Shown: positions 53,965 to 63,089, counted from the stretch's first letter. The stretch is 64,000 nucleotides of DNA from an uncultured Clostridia bacterium (GCA_937900415.1 CALCEY010000011.1:1-64000); one strand, 5' to 3'. Notes: generated by a model not told the origin, from the sequence alone. Translations and numbers: made by a program.

Positions 53965-54019
53965 TTGACATATAGCGTAATTAGTGTTAGATTTTTAATG
54001 CGGATACTACATCTTGTGT
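53965..54019 (+). promoter_or_regulatory. nrdD promoter with two NrdR-like boxes
   Basis: TTGACA (53965-53970) lies 17 bp from TAGATT (53988-53993), with an extended -10 TG. ATACTACATCTTGTGT (54004-54019) matches the NrdR consensus ACACAATATATTGTGT at 12 of 16 positions. ATAGCGTAATTAGTGT (53972-53987) matches at 9. They start 32 bp apart, the usual spacing of paired NrdR boxes. Confidence 0.45.
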
Positions 54020-54051
54020 ACGACTGCGATTTAAGAAAGAGGTAAAGATTT

Positions 54052-56397
54052 ATGGAAAGCATTAAGAAAATAACAAAAAGAGACGGACGAACTGTCGATT
54101 TCAACGTTGACAAAATCGCCGACGCTATATTCAAGGCAGCTCAGGTTCTGGGAGGCAAGGACAAGGAAATGGCTATGTATTTGGCTAAGCAGACAGAGCT
54201 GTATCTTCTTGAGGTCTGTCACAATCAGGTGCCTTCCGTAGAGCAGATTCAGGACGCAGTTGAAAAAATACTCATAGAGAACGGACATGCGAGAACTGCC
54301 AAGGAATATATACTTTACAGGGCGGAGCGTACGAGAGCAAGGGATATGAACACCAAGCTCATGAAAATCTATGAAGATCTGACTTTCAAAGAAGCAAAAG
54401 AAAATGAAATAAAGCGTGAGAATGCCAATATAGACGGCAATACGGCCATGGGAACTATGCTGAAATACGGTTCAGAGGGAGCTAAAGAATTCTACAAGAT
54501 GTATGTAATAGATCCTAAGCACACTGCGGCTCATGAAAACGGGGACATACACATACATGACATGGATTTCTATACTCTTACAATGACATGCTGTCAGATA
54601 GATTTGGTAAAATTGCTTAAGGGAGGCTTTTCTACAGGGCACGGTCATTTGAGAGAGCCTAACGATATAGAAAGCTATGCTGCTCTTGCATGTATAGCGA
54701 TTCAATCCAATCAGAACGACCAGCACGGCGGACAGTCGGTGCCTAATTTTGATTACGGAATGGCTCCGGGAGTAAAAAAGACATACAAGAAGCTTTATCT
54801 CACCAATCTGGGTAAAATGCTCGATTTTCTGCATGATGTGGAAGACGGCGTAAGCAGGATGAAGGAGATAGGAGAAAAGATAGAGAAAGAACACGGAGTA
54901 TATCCTTGTATGGCTTGGGATAACAATTATAAAGAGCTTGAGCTTGAAGAATTGAAGAAGATAGTTTCAGAAGACGAAGCAAAAAAGATGCAGGACAGAG
55001 CTACCAAGTTCGCCGACAAGGAAATAAGAAGAAAAACTTATCAGGCCATGGAAGCCTTTATACACAACTTAAATACAATGCACTCCAGAGCCGGCGCGCA
55101 GGTGCCGTTCAGCTCAATAAACTATGGAACAGATACTTCTCCAGAGGGAAGACTTGTTATGGAATCAGTAATGCTGGCTACGGAAGCAGGTTTAGGCAAT
55201 GGAGAAACTCCGATTTTCCCTATTCAGATATTTAAAGTGAAAGAAGGCGTAAGCTATAATCCGGAGGATCCTAACTATGATCTGTTCAAATTGGCGTGCA
55301 GGGTGTCGGCCAAAAGGCTGTTCCCGAACTTCTCATTTCTGGACGCACCGTTTAACAAGCAGTATTACGTAGAGGGAGATCCTAATACGGAGTGCGCTTA
55401 CATGGGATGCAGAACAAGAGTTATCGGCAATACTTATGATCCGACGAGAGAAATCGTTACAGGACGGGGAAATCTTAGCTTTACGTCCATCAATCTGCCT
55501 AGACTTGCCATCAAGGCCAAGGGAGATTTAGATATGTTTTTTGAAGGCCTTGACCATATGATAGATTTAGCATGCGATCAGCTTTATGACAGATTTAAGA
55601 TTCAGTCTCAGAAGAAGGTGAGGAATTTCCCATTCCTGATGGGACAGGGGATATGGCTCGATTCGGATAAGCTGGGTCCTGACGATACTATCGAGGAGGT
55701 AATAAAACACGGAACTCTTACGGTAGGCTTCATAGGGCTTGCTGAATGTCTTAAGGCGCTTACCGGAAAGCATCATGGAGAATCAAAAGAATCACAGATT
55801 TTGGGTCTTGAAATCATTGGCTATATGAGAAAAAGAATGGATGAGATGTCCGAAAAAACAGGCCTTAACTGGTCGCTGATAGCTACTCCGGCAGAGGGAC
55901 TTTCAGGCAGATTCGTAAGGATTGACAAAGAAAAATACGGAATAATAGAAGGCGTTACAGACAGAGATTATTACACCAACAGCTTCCATATCCCTGTATA
56001 TTACGACATCAACGCTTTTGATAAAATAAGGCTTGAAGCTCCGTATCATGCGCTTACCAACGGAGGACACATTTCATATATAGAGTTGGACGGAGATCCT
56101 CTTAAGAATTTAGACGCATTTGAAAAGGTAGTAAGATTTATGAAGGAATCGGGAGTTGGGTACGGTTCGATAAATCATCCGGTTGACAGAGACCCATGCT
56201 GCGGCTATACAGGAATCATCGACAACGAATGTCCTATGTGCCATAGAAAGGAAGGCGACGGAGACGTCGGATTTGAGAGAATACGCAGGATAACGGGTTA
56301 TCTGGTAGGAACGATGGATCACTGGAACAGCGCCAAGGCTTCCGAGGAAAGCGACAGGGTAAAGCATGATGTCAGGACAGAGCTTGAAAGAATTTAA
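54052..56397 (+). CDS. nrdD: Anaerobic ribonucleoside-triphosphate reductase NrdD
   Basis: NrdD is the class III enzyme that makes deoxyribonucleotides without oxygen by a glycyl radical. The 781-residue protein has an N-terminal ATP-cone regulatory domain (about 4-95; KRDGRTVDFNVDKI). The catalytic barrel carries HIHDMD and QNDQHGGQS segments. Its zinc site is CCGYTG and CPMCH, and the C-terminal glycyl radical motif is RRITGYLVGTMD (Gly about residue 757). An AGAGG site precedes the ATG. It overlaps nrdG, its activase, and has a promoter with NrdR-like boxes. Confidence 0.96.
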   Translation: MESIKKITKRDGRTVDFNVDKIADAIFKAAQVLGGKDKEMAMYLAKQTELYLLEVCHNQVPSVEQIQDAVEKILIENGHARTAKEYILYRAERTRARDMNTKLMKIYEDLTFKEAKENEIKRENANIDGNTAMGTMLKYGSEGAKEFYKMYVIDPKHTAAHENGDIHIHDMDFYTLTMTCCQIDLVKLLKGGFSTGHGHLREPNDIESYAALACIAIQSNQNDQHGGQSVPNFDYGMAPGVKKTYKKLYLTNLGKMLDFLHDVEDGVSRMKEIGEKIEKEHGVYPCMAWDNNYKELELEELKKIVSEDEAKKMQDRATKFADKEIRRKTYQAMEAFIHNLNTMHSRAGAQVPFSSINYGTDTSPEGRLVMESVMLATEAGLGNGETPIFPIQIFKVKEGVSYNPEDPNYDLFKLACRVSAKRLFPNFSFLDAPFNKQYYVEGDPNTECAYMGCRTRVIGNTYDPTREIVTGRGNLSFTSINLPRLAIKAKGDLDMFFEGLDHMIDLACDQLYDRFKIQSQKKVRNFPFLMGQGIWLDSDKLGPDDTIEEVIKHGTLTVGFIGLAECLKALTGKHHGESKESQILGLEIIGYMRKRMDEMSEKTGLNWSLIATPAEGLSGRFVRIDKEKYGIIEGVTDRDYYTNSFHIPVYYDINAFDKIRLEAPYHALTNGGHISYIELDGDPLKNLDAFEKVVRFMKESGVGYGSINHPVDRDPCCGYTGIIDNECPMCHRKEGDGDVGFERIRRITGYLVGTMDHWNSAKASEESDRVKHDVRTELERI

Positions 56398-56905
56398 TGC
56401 AATAAGAATAGCCGGAGTTGTGCGCGAATCTATCGTTGACGGCCCAGGCCTGCGATTTGCAGTCTTTTGTCAAGGCTGTCCTCACGGCTGTCCGGAATGT
56501 CACAACCCTGACACCCATGATTTCAGCGGCGGTTATGACTGCGAAATTTCAAAGATAGTTGAAGCCGTTAAAGCAAATCCTCTTTTGGACGGAGTTACTT
56601 TCAGCGGGGGAGAGCCATTTTGCCAGGCAGGAGCCTTTTACAGCCTTGCCGAAGCGCTGAAGGGAGCGAGAGCTGACATTAACCTCATGGCATACAGCGG
56701 ATATACCTATGAAGAACTTAGAGATATGAACGACTGTGATGTGGATAACCTTCTCTCTGTTATCGACCTGCTGGTAGACGGAAGATTTATTAAAGAAAAA
56801 AAAGATTTGACATTGCTCTTCAGAGGCAGCGCAAACCAGAGGATAATAGACATGAATCTTACTCGCCAAAGGGGAGAGCTTGTTTTGTCAGAAAAATATA
56901 TATGA
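56366..56905 (+). CDS. nrdG: Anaerobic ribonucleotide reductase-activating protein NrdG
   Basis: NrdG is a radical SAM enzyme that installs the glycyl radical on NrdD. The 179-residue product has VDGPGLRFAVFCQGC and the cluster motif CxxxCxxC as CPHGCPECHNP (about 35-45), then TFSGGEPF (about 76-83). The ATG at 56366 lies 32 bp inside nrdD. Internal starts (56369 or the TTG at 56384) are also possible because family members often begin nearer the VDGPG segment. No convincing terminator follows. Confidence 0.93.
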   Translation: MMSGQSLKEFNAIRIAGVVRESIVDGPGLRFAVFCQGCPHGCPECHNPDTHDFSGGYDCEISKIVEAVKANPLLDGVTFSGGEPFCQAGAFYSLAEALKGARADINLMAYSGYTYEELRDMNDCDVDNLLSVIDLLVDGRFIKEKKDLTLLFRGSANQRIIDMNLTRQRGELVLSEKYI

Positions 56906-57132
56906 TGCGGCGCAGACAACTATTAAAAATAAGAGATTATTACAGCAGAAACGTAGTATATTGTATATTGCGTTTCTCTCTCTTTATGACAGCATATTAA
57001 AGATTTGTTTTTGAAAATATTGATAGCCGAAGGAAAAGATACGGAAAAAGGTAGTTTGTCGGGAATAAAAAGGAAAAAAAGGTAAGGTAAACAAGCCAAA
57101 ACAACAGATGTTTCAGATTAACTTCCGGTAAT

Positions 57133-58622
57133 ATAGAATTTAGTGTGGGAAACCTTACCGTCCAGTTTTTTAGAAAATATAAAAAATGTTATTCCACGGT
57201 GCCCTTGACAACAAGTCTGCAGCGGCATGAGTTCATGACGCATGGCGGACAGGCACGTGTGTTTCTCCGTCATGACGGAAAAGCCTCTCATGTCGCTGCT
57301 CATTGTCAAGAGCCTTTTGCGGCATAAGCATTTCTTTCTTAGTTGTTGTTTTTGCAGAGGGTACGAATAAACACATCGCTTTTCTGCAGCAGAGGGGATT
57401 GTACTACTGCATGGGCAGGGATATGTTTTATGCCAAACAGTCCGGCAAGTTCATGTCCGAAAGTAAAGGAAAATACATCGTAAGGAGTTTTTCCGTTGAG
57501 GCTTTTTCTGCATACGCTGTTGACGTGAGAGAAAATCAGGTTTACAGTATCCTGAGAGAAAGTGTTGAAACTTTCTCCTTTTGGAACGATGTCCCTGAAA
57601 AGGGTGTGATTTTTCTCGACAAAAGGTTTTTGAGAAGAACGCATGGGGTCGCAGAAAAAGAGATTGGAATGCTGAGAGCCGTCCAGAGCTTTTTCAAAAG
57701 CGAAAACATCAGCGAACTCGCCGCCGTTATCGGTGAGGATGACAGGGAATATGTTTCCAAAATCAAAACCGTTGTCGGCGAGTAGCTTTTTAAGAGACAG
57801 GATATGTGAAGCTGCCTGAGCGGAGGACTTGTTCTCAAGAAGCAGACCGAACATGAAATTACAGAAGCTGAAATCGAAGGTCATAATGGTCTTGCCTCCG
57901 ATTTCGCCGATGACGGTATCCATTTCGACCCATGAGGGAAAATTGTTATCATCGATATATTTCAGAAAATCATCGTGTGTTCTGCCAGCTTTCAGAGCCT
58001 TTGGGATGCGATTGGTTACGCTGTTCTTTCGTGGTTTGAATTTTACCACACGGGGCATATCCAATGGTGAAATGGACAGATAGCCTTTGTGAAGGTGCCT
58101 GTAAACAGTAGATTTGGAAACGGGTAGTTTCTCAGTTTGCAGAACGTGATAAAGGTGCTGTCCTTTCTTGATTCGGTCAGATATGATTCTGTCGACTTCA
58201 TAGAAGCTTTCTTTATTGAGTGGGATGCCTTGGCGGGATTCAGAGCGGAGCATCTCATATGCCTTCTGAGCAGAACGGGCGTTGTAGTAATGCCTGTCAT
58301 GGGAGCACTTGCGGTGAAAGTTTTCACATGAGAAACAGACATAAGGAGGGCGTAAAAGCTTTGGGCAAGGAGCGGTAGGGATTGCTTCACCATTGCTGTT
58401 GATGCGGGTCACAGATGTTCTGCCAACGGTAATGTGGCGTGTAATCTCTTTTGAGATTGTTGTGGGATCTTTCCCTAATTCAGAAGCGATAGCTTTGAAT
58501 GATAAGCCTTTTCTTAATCCTTTTTCGATCATTTCTCTGTCCTCGAAATTTAAATGTTTGTTTTTTCTGGTATTGTTCATGGTTACCTCCCTGACGGAGA
58601 TGTTTCCCAGATTAAATTCTAT
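57133..58622 (-). mobile_element. IS30-family insertion sequence
   Basis: The element spans about 1.49 kb around one transposase gene. Imperfect 21-bp inverted ends are ATAGAATTTAGTGTGGGAAA at 57133 and, on the other side, GTTTCCCAGATTAAATTCTA at 58602, matching at 19 of 21 positions. A further copy of the AGATTAAATTC motif lies just outside the right end (58637), so the exact ends are uncertain. The inner left end (57154-57338) is non-coding. Confidence 0.75.
57339..58580 (-). CDS. IS30-family transposase
   Basis: The 413-residue transposase has an N-terminal helix-turn-helix domain typical of IS30 (LNFEDREMIEKGLRKGLSF and LGKDPTTISKEI, about 9-46) and a zinc-like cysteine set in CFSCENFHRKC (about 82-92). 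The DDE catalytic core has Asp in VEMDTVIG (about 221), Asp in ILTDNGGEF (about 289) and Glu in FVEKNH (about 325). No frameshift is seen, so it is probably active. GGAGG-type ribosome site (GGGAGGTAACC) precedes the ATG at 58580. Confidence 0.93.
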   Translation of the reverse strand: MNNTRKNKHLNFEDREMIEKGLRKGLSFKAIASELGKDPTTISKEITRHITVGRTSVTRINSNGEAIPTAPCPKLLRPPYVCFSCENFHRKCSHDRHYYNARSAQKAYEMLRSESRQGIPLNKESFYEVDRIISDRIKKGQHLYHVLQTEKLPVSKSTVYRHLHKGYLSISPLDMPRVVKFKPRKNSVTNRIPKALKAGRTHDDFLKYIDDNNFPSWVEMDTVIGEIGGKTIMTFDFSFCNFMFGLLLENKSSAQAASHILSLKKLLADNGFDFGNIFPVILTDNGGEFADVFAFEKALDGSQHSNLFFCDPMRSSQKPFVEKNHTLFRDIVPKGESFNTFSQDTVNLIFSHVNSVCRKSLNGKTPYDVFSFTFGHELAGLFGIKHIPAHAVVQSPLLQKSDVFIRTLCKNNN

Positions 58623-58723
58623 CAGAAAAACGTCTTAGATTAAATTCCGGTCTAATTCCGTTGCGGAATTTACTTTGGGAATTTAGGGATTATAAAAAAT
58701 TCTTGCTACAGGTAAAAAAGTGC

Positions 58724-58752
58724 TTGAACACCATGATTCCTTATGGTATAAT
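58724..58752 (+). promoter_or_regulatory. Predicted strong promoter of rpmB
   Basis: TTGAAC (58724-58729) and a perfect TATAAT (58747-58752) are 17 bp apart, with an extended -10 TG at 58744. They lie about 100 bp upstream of rpmB and 102 bp from the IS30 end, so the promoter was not disrupted by the insertion. Confidence 0.75.
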
Positions 58753-58851
58753 AACATTCGTTCGAGTGCGCATATAAACGCATAATATGTAAATAAGCAA
58801 TGAAAAACAGCTGACAGAAGCTACTTAATATATTAAGAGGAGGTGCGGTAG

Positions 58852-59046
58852 ATGTCAAGAAAATGCGAGATTTGTGGTAAGGGTCAGGTATCGGGAAACG
58901 CTGTATCCCACTCCAACAGACACACGAGAAGAAAATGGAATGCTAATATCCAGACTGTAAGAATCGCTGAAGAAAATGGCACAGTAAGAAAAGCTAAAGT
59001 GTGCACAAAATGTATTAAATCGAATAAAGTGAACCGTGCCATCTAA
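58852..59046 (+). CDS. rpmB: Ribosomal protein bL28
   Basis: bL28 is a structural protein of the 50S subunit. The 64-residue product is the zinc-ribbon form, with CEIC (about 5-8) and CTKC (about 52-55), and has the family segment SHSNRHTRRKWNANIQ. An AGGAGG site precedes the ATG. It is monocistronic between its own promoter and terminator. Confidence 0.96.
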   Translation: MSRKCEICGKGQVSGNAVSHSNRHTRRKWNANIQTVRIAEENGTVRKAKVCTKCIKSNKVNRAI

Positions 59047-59062
59047 TTTGAGACGACCTGTT

Positions 59063-59090
59063 AAAGGAACTGCAAGAGCAGTTCCTTTTC
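59063..59090 (+). terminator. Intrinsic terminator after rpmB
   Basis: AAAGGAACTGC (59063-59073) and GCAGTTCCTTT (59078-59088) form a perfect 11-bp stem with loop AAGA, followed by T residues. Confidence 0.85.
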
Positions 59091-59184
59091 TGTTATTTTA
59101 TCGAATATTTCAAGTGGAAGGAGCCAAACATAGACAATCGCATATATACTGCGGTTGTTATCTATTAAAAACTTAAATTCCAAT

Positions 59185-59367
59185 CTACCTCTTCAGCAGT
59201 GTGATTCCGCAGATTATCAGTATAACGCCAAGGAGGATCAACCACGCCTTAGGAGGAAGAAAGAAGGCGCATATGGTAACAGCGCCGAAGACAAGCAAAA
59301 TAAAGCCTATATCTTTTGTCTCCTTATATAAGTTAAAGCATTTCTTTTTTCTAAAATTGTTGTTCAT
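59185..59367 (-). CDS. Small two-helix membrane protein, unknown function
   Basis: This 60-residue protein has a basic N-terminus (MNNNFRKKK) and two hydrophobic segments (about 20-36 and 41-58), ending LLKR. I do not recognise a named family. It looks real because the ATG is preceded by a strong GGGAGG site on the minus strand. It is divergent from the Asp23 gene and convergent with rpmB. Confidence 0.6.
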   Translation of the reverse strand: MNNNFRKKKCFNLYKETKDIGFILLVFGAVTICAFFLPPKAWLILLGVILIICGITLLKR

Positions 59368-59452
59368 GGCGATCCTCCCTGAAGTATAGTATGAAATAAC
59401 GTGTTAATTTGTGAGAAAATATGATAAAATATATGACAAAGGAGACAGAGCC

Positions 59453-59869
59453 ATGGCGTTAAGCAGAAAAACACAGCTTGGCACCGTTACGGTAAACAAT
59501 GCTGTGATAGCAAAAGTTATATTAAGGGCAGTTGAAAAGACTGAGGGAAAGTTTTTTCTTTCATCTGAGAAAAGAAGGATTTTAGGCGTTGCCTCAAGAG
59601 TAGGGGTCGGAGATCTTTCCGGAAATTTCGAGATAGAAGAAAAAGATGAAACATATTATCTGAAATTTTCAGGCATAGTGCAGTTTGGAAGCAGTATAAA
59701 AAATGTTACTGATACTGTTCTTGGGCATATACAGGAATATATGCAAGAGTTGTTTCCGGATCGCAAAGGCGTTATAACGCTGCATATCGTAGGCGTTAAA
59801 GCAAAGCATATAGCAGAGCGCGATATTGAGGTAAAAAGAGAATATGAAGCTGCAAGACAAGGTCAGTGA
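59453..59869 (+). CDS. Asp23/Gls24-family envelope stress protein
   Basis: The 138-residue protein has the Asp23 fold pattern: LGTVTVNNAVIAKVILRAVEKTEG (outlined; about 8-30), a central beta region, and the later VTDTVLGHIQEYMQE and ITLHIVGVKA. Family members are abundant cytoplasmic or membrane-associated proteins tied to envelope stress. The start is the ATG at 59453 behind AAAGGAG; an ATG at 59411 lacks a site. In many Firmicutes a DAK-type fatty acid kinase gene lies between asp23 and recG; here recG overlaps directly. Confidence 0.88.
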   Translation: MALSRKTQLGTVTVNNAVIAKVILRAVEKTEGKFFLSSEKRRILGVASRVGVGDLSGNFEIEEKDETYYLKFSGIVQFGSSIKNVTDTVLGHIQEYMQELFPDRKGVITLHIVGVKAKHIAERDIEVKREYEAARQGQ

Positions 59870-61886
59870 GATAAAGGGAGTAGGCCCTAAAAGAGCTGAA
59901 CTTCTTAAAAAATTAAAAGTAGAAACTGTAGACGATCTTTTGCATCTGATGCCAAAAAGATATGAAGACAGGCGGGAAATAACGCCTATCATGGAAGCCT
60001 CAGAGGATAAAGATGTTCTCGTCAGCGGAAAGGTCATATCCAAGAAAACAGCTAATCCATATAAAAAAAAATCACCTCTGAGAATCACGGTACAGGACAA
60101 TTCAGCTGATCTGGAAGTGATTTTTTTCAACGGGAAATATCTTGCCGGATGTTTTGAAATAGGAAGCGAATACACATTTTACGGCAGAATATATATAAAA
60201 GCAGGCCGCAGGCAGATGGCGCATCCTGAGTTTCATAAGCTGGGGGAAGAGGGAGACGTAAGAGGCGTTTATCCTGTTTATCCGCTGACGGAGGGCCTTA
60301 CCCAGCAGGCTGTAAGAAAAATGCAGCGCGAGGTGATTACGGCATGTTTGCAGACTGAGGAGTGGCTTTCTGATGAAATCGTTAAAAAATATAACCTTTG
60401 CAGTCCGGCCTATGCGCTGGAGAAAATTCACTTTCCCGAGGATAAGAGGCAGGTGGGAGAGGCACGCTACAGGATGGTATTTGAAGAACTGCTGACTCTT
60501 CAGACAGGTCTTCTTTACATAAAGCAGGGACGAAGCAAAGCAGATAAAGGGATTTGCATAGAAAAAGATATTTCAGTCCGGGATTTTACGGACAGCCTTC
60601 CTTTTAGTCTTACTTCCGGTCAGCTGCACGTATGGAAAGATATAGAAAACGATTTGGCTTCCTGCAAAGCCATGAACAGGCTGGTGCAGGGAGACGTCGG
60701 CTCAGGAAAAACAGCAGTAGCCGAGCTTTCCATGTACAAGACGGTAAAAGGAGGTTTTCAGGCGGCAATGATGGCGCCTACGGAATTGCTGGCGAAACAG
60801 CATTACGCCTCCTTATGCCGTGATTTTGAGCCTTTTGGCATAAAGGTGGATTTATTGTGCAGCAGTATGAAGGCAAAAGAGAAAAAACTTGCTTTGAACA
60901 GGCTGATTTCGGGCGAGACAGACATAATCGTCGGAACACATGCCATAATTCAGCCTGATGTGATTTTCAAGGCGCTTGGCCTGGTTATTACCGATGAACA
61001 GCATCGCTTTGGAGTAAATCAGCGGGTCATGCTGGCTGCCAAGGGAGCTAATCCCAACGTGCTTGTGATGACGGCGACTCCGATTCCGAGAACTTTAGCC
61101 GTAATATTGTACGGCGATCTTGACATATCTGTGATAGACACAATGCCTAAAGGCAGGATACCTGTAAAGACATTTCTGAGAAATGACGACGCCAGAGATA
61201 AAATATATGATTTTGTCGAGGGACAGGTAAGAGAAGGCAGGCAATGTTACGTAGTCGCTCCATTGATAGAAGAATCCGAAGCCATGGATCTGAAATCTGC
61301 GGAAGAGCTTTATGAAGAAATTTCCGGGAAACATCCGGCCATGAGAGCCGGCCTTGTTCACGGAGGAATGAAGCAGGAAGAAAAGGATTCCATCATGGAG
61401 GCTTTCGCCGCAGGGCTTATAGATGTACTTGTTGCCACCGTAGTAATCGAGGTGGGAATAGACGTAGCCAACGCAACGGTCATGGTCATAGAAAACTGCG
61501 AGAGATTCGGCCTTGCTCAGCTTCACCAGCTGAGAGGAAGAGTTGGAAGAGGCAAACATCAATCTTATTGTATTTTAGTGTGCGGACATGAAAGCAAGAT
61601 AGCAAATAAACGTAATGAAATCATGCTTAGTACTGAAAACGGATTCATAATAGCCGAAGAGGATTTGAAACTTAGAGGGCCGGGAGAAATTTTCGGAACT
61701 AAACAGCACGGACTTCCTGAACTCAATATAAGCGATTTGGTTCGTCATGCAGATATTCTTGAAGACGTGAAAGAGGCAGCATGTGAAATTTTTGCCGATG
61801 ACCCACATCTGAAAAAGCAGCGAAACAGACAGCTGCGGCAAAAAGTAAAGAAGATGTTCGGCGAAAACATTCAGCTAAATCTTTAA
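59844..61886 (+). CDS. recG: ATP-dependent DNA helicase RecG
   Basis: RecG remodels stalled forks and Holliday junctions. The 680-residue product has an N-terminal wedge domain with an HhH-like start (IKGVGPKRAELLKK) and OB-fold (about 1-170). The helicase core has Walker A GDVGSGKTAVA (about 284-294), the DEQH box in ITDEQHRFG (about 378-386), MTATPIPRTL, and RGRVGRGKHQSYC (motif VI). It overlaps the Asp23 gene by 26 bp. The length is normal for the family. Confidence 0.95.
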   Translation: MKLQDKVSEIKGVGPKRAELLKKLKVETVDDLLHLMPKRYEDRREITPIMEASEDKDVLVSGKVISKKTANPYKKKSPLRITVQDNSADLEVIFFNGKYLAGCFEIGSEYTFYGRIYIKAGRRQMAHPEFHKLGEEGDVRGVYPVYPLTEGLTQQAVRKMQREVITACLQTEEWLSDEIVKKYNLCSPAYALEKIHFPEDKRQVGEARYRMVFEELLTLQTGLLYIKQGRSKADKGICIEKDISVRDFTDSLPFSLTSGQLHVWKDIENDLASCKAMNRLVQGDVGSGKTAVAELSMYKTVKGGFQAAMMAPTELLAKQHYASLCRDFEPFGIKVDLLCSSMKAKEKKLALNRLISGETDIIVGTHAIIQPDVIFKALGLVITDEQHRFGVNQRVMLAAKGANPNVLVMTATPIPRTLAVILYGDLDISVIDTMPKGRIPVKTFLRNDDARDKIYDFVEGQVREGRQCYVVAPLIEESEAMDLKSAEELYEEISGKHPAMRAGLVHGGMKQEEKDSIMEAFAAGLIDVLVATVVIEVGIDVANATVMVIENCERFGLAQLHQLRGRVGRGKHQSYCILVCGHESKIANKRNEIMLSTENGFIIAEEDLKLRGPGEIFGTKQHGLPELNISDLVRHADILEDVKEAACEIFADDPHLKKQRNRQLRQKVKKMFGENIQLNL

Positions 61887-61907
61887 GACGGCATATTATA
61901 ACCAAGC

Positions 61908-61968
61908 AGCGTAAAACGCAGGCAGCTTTATACAAGCTTAAAGCAGTTTGAAACAAGCGTAAAACGCA
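61908..61968. repeat. Two copies of a small palindromic repeat
   Basis: AGCGTAAAACGCA occurs at 61908-61920 and 61956-61968, 48 bp apart. Each contains the palindrome GCGT/ACGC around AAA. They lie in the 100-bp gap between recG and the next gene. Confidence 0.6.
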
Positions 61969-61986
61969 AGCGGGAGGTTATATAAA

Positions 61987-62361
61987 ATGCTGGATTTGAT
62001 ATTGGGAAACCTTAAGGATATAGGATATGCGGCCATACTTTTGGCAATAGTGTGGCTGGCTAATTTTCTGCTGGATATATATTATAATGTTAAGATTGTC
62101 CACCGGTGCCGGAGCTGCAAGCAGGTATACGATGATGTGATACGTTTTTTTGCAGTGTGCGCAGGCGTGACTTTGCTGACGATAGCGATAAGCTCTTTTC
62201 CGAGGTTTATTACTATGGTGGGACTTACCGTACCGGAGGAGTATGTGGACGTGATGTCCGTATTGACTATAGTTACGCTTTTTGCCAAGAGTATATACGA
62301 GTATACGGCCGGCGCAATTTCAAAGCTTAACGGTATAATGAAAGATAATCTTGATGAATGA
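61987..62361 (+). CDS. Small holin-like membrane protein
   Basis: The 124-residue protein has three predicted membrane helices (about 13-33, 50-70 and 88-108) and a short charged tail, a layout seen in phage holins and many small membrane proteins. A conserved-looking segment HRCRSCKQVYDD lies between the first two helices. No phage genes are near, so holin function is doubtful. GGGAGG precedes the ATG. Its 3' end overlaps the convergent ABC ATPase gene by 35 bp. Confidence 0.65.
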   Translation: MLDLILGNLKDIGYAAILLAIVWLANFLLDIYYNVKIVHRCRSCKQVYDDVIRFFAVCAGVTLLTIAISSFPRFITMVGLTVPEEYVDVMSVLTIVTLFAKSIYEYTAGAISKLNGIMKDNLDE

Positions 62362-63067
62362 GGTTTCCGAGATAACTGCGGACTTCAGGCGTAGAGGGCT
62401 TTTCAATAACGTCTGCGGGTTTTCCCACCTGATGAATTTTGCCGGCAAACATGACAGCTACTTTGTCAGACATACGCAAAGCTTCTATTCTGTCATGGGT
62501 AACCATTATGGTGGTCATACCGAAATCCTTGTGAATCGAAAGAATAAGACTGCGCATTTCTTCACGCAGATTTTCATCAAGCGAAGAAAAGGGCTCGTCA
62601 AGCAGGAGGAGCTGAGGGAGGGCAGCCAGGGCTCTCGCTAAAGCTACTCTTTGCTGCTGTCCCCCTGATATTTCGGAGATTTTGCGGTTTTCACAGCCGG
62701 AAAGTTTGACGCTGTCAAGAAACCTTTCGGCTTCCGAAAGCCGCTCTTTTTTTGTTTTACCCTGCATCTTCATTGAAAAAGCAACGTTTTCTATTACGCT
62801 CATGTGGGGAAAGAGACGCATATCCTGAAAGACGATTACCGCGCCTCGTTTATAGGCGGGGTCTGATGAAATCTCCCTTCCGTCGAGATAAATTTTACCG
62901 CTTTTAAGAGGAGCAAGGCCGGCGATGGTTTTTAGCATAGTGCTCTTTCCGCAGCCTGAAGGTCCTAAGAGAGACATGAATTCTCCTTTGCGTACTGAAA
63001 GGTTGAGATCGTTTAATACTGTGTTTTCTTTGAACTGTACTGTGAGATTCTTTAGCTGAAGCTTCAT
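62327..63067 (-). CDS. ABC importer ATP-binding protein (spermidine/iron type)
   Basis: The 246-residue ATPase has Walker A GPSGCGKST (about 35-43), the signature ISGGQQQRVALARAL (about 133-147), Walker B LLLLDEPFSSLDE, and MVTHDRIEALRMSD. It belongs to the CUT/PotA-like group that drives uptake of polyamines, ferric iron, thiamine or sulfate, but lacks the C-terminal TOBE domain of PotA or FbpC. It follows a permease gene 22 bp upstream on the minus strand. The solute-binding protein must lie outside the window, so the substrate is open. Confidence 0.9.
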   Translation of the reverse strand: MKLQLKNLTVQFKENTVLNDLNLSVRKGEFMSLLGPSGCGKSTMLKTIAGLAPLKSGKIYLDGREISSDPAYKRGAVIVFQDMRLFPHMSVIENVAFSMKMQGKTKKERLSEAERFLDSVKLSGCENRKISEISGGQQQRVALARALAALPQLLLLDEPFSSLDENLREEMRSLILSIHKDFGMTTIMVTHDRIEALRMSDKVAVMFAGKIHQVGKPADVIEKPSTPEVRSYLGNLIHQDYLSLYR

Positions 63068-63089
63068 TTTACTTATATATCGAGCCTGA

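Noticed and set aside
56947..56980. Terminator after nrdG
   Set aside because: AGAAACG and CGTTTCT can pair, but the loop is 17 bases and only a mixed CTCTCTTT tract follows, so I left it out.
57303..57785. 160-codon plus-strand frame inside the IS30 element
   Set aside because: It is antisense to the intact transposase and ends within it; composition and motifs fit the transposase strand only.
61987..62361. Prophage holin
   Set aside because: The topology is holin-like, but no endolysin or other phage gene is near. I list it only as a small membrane protein.
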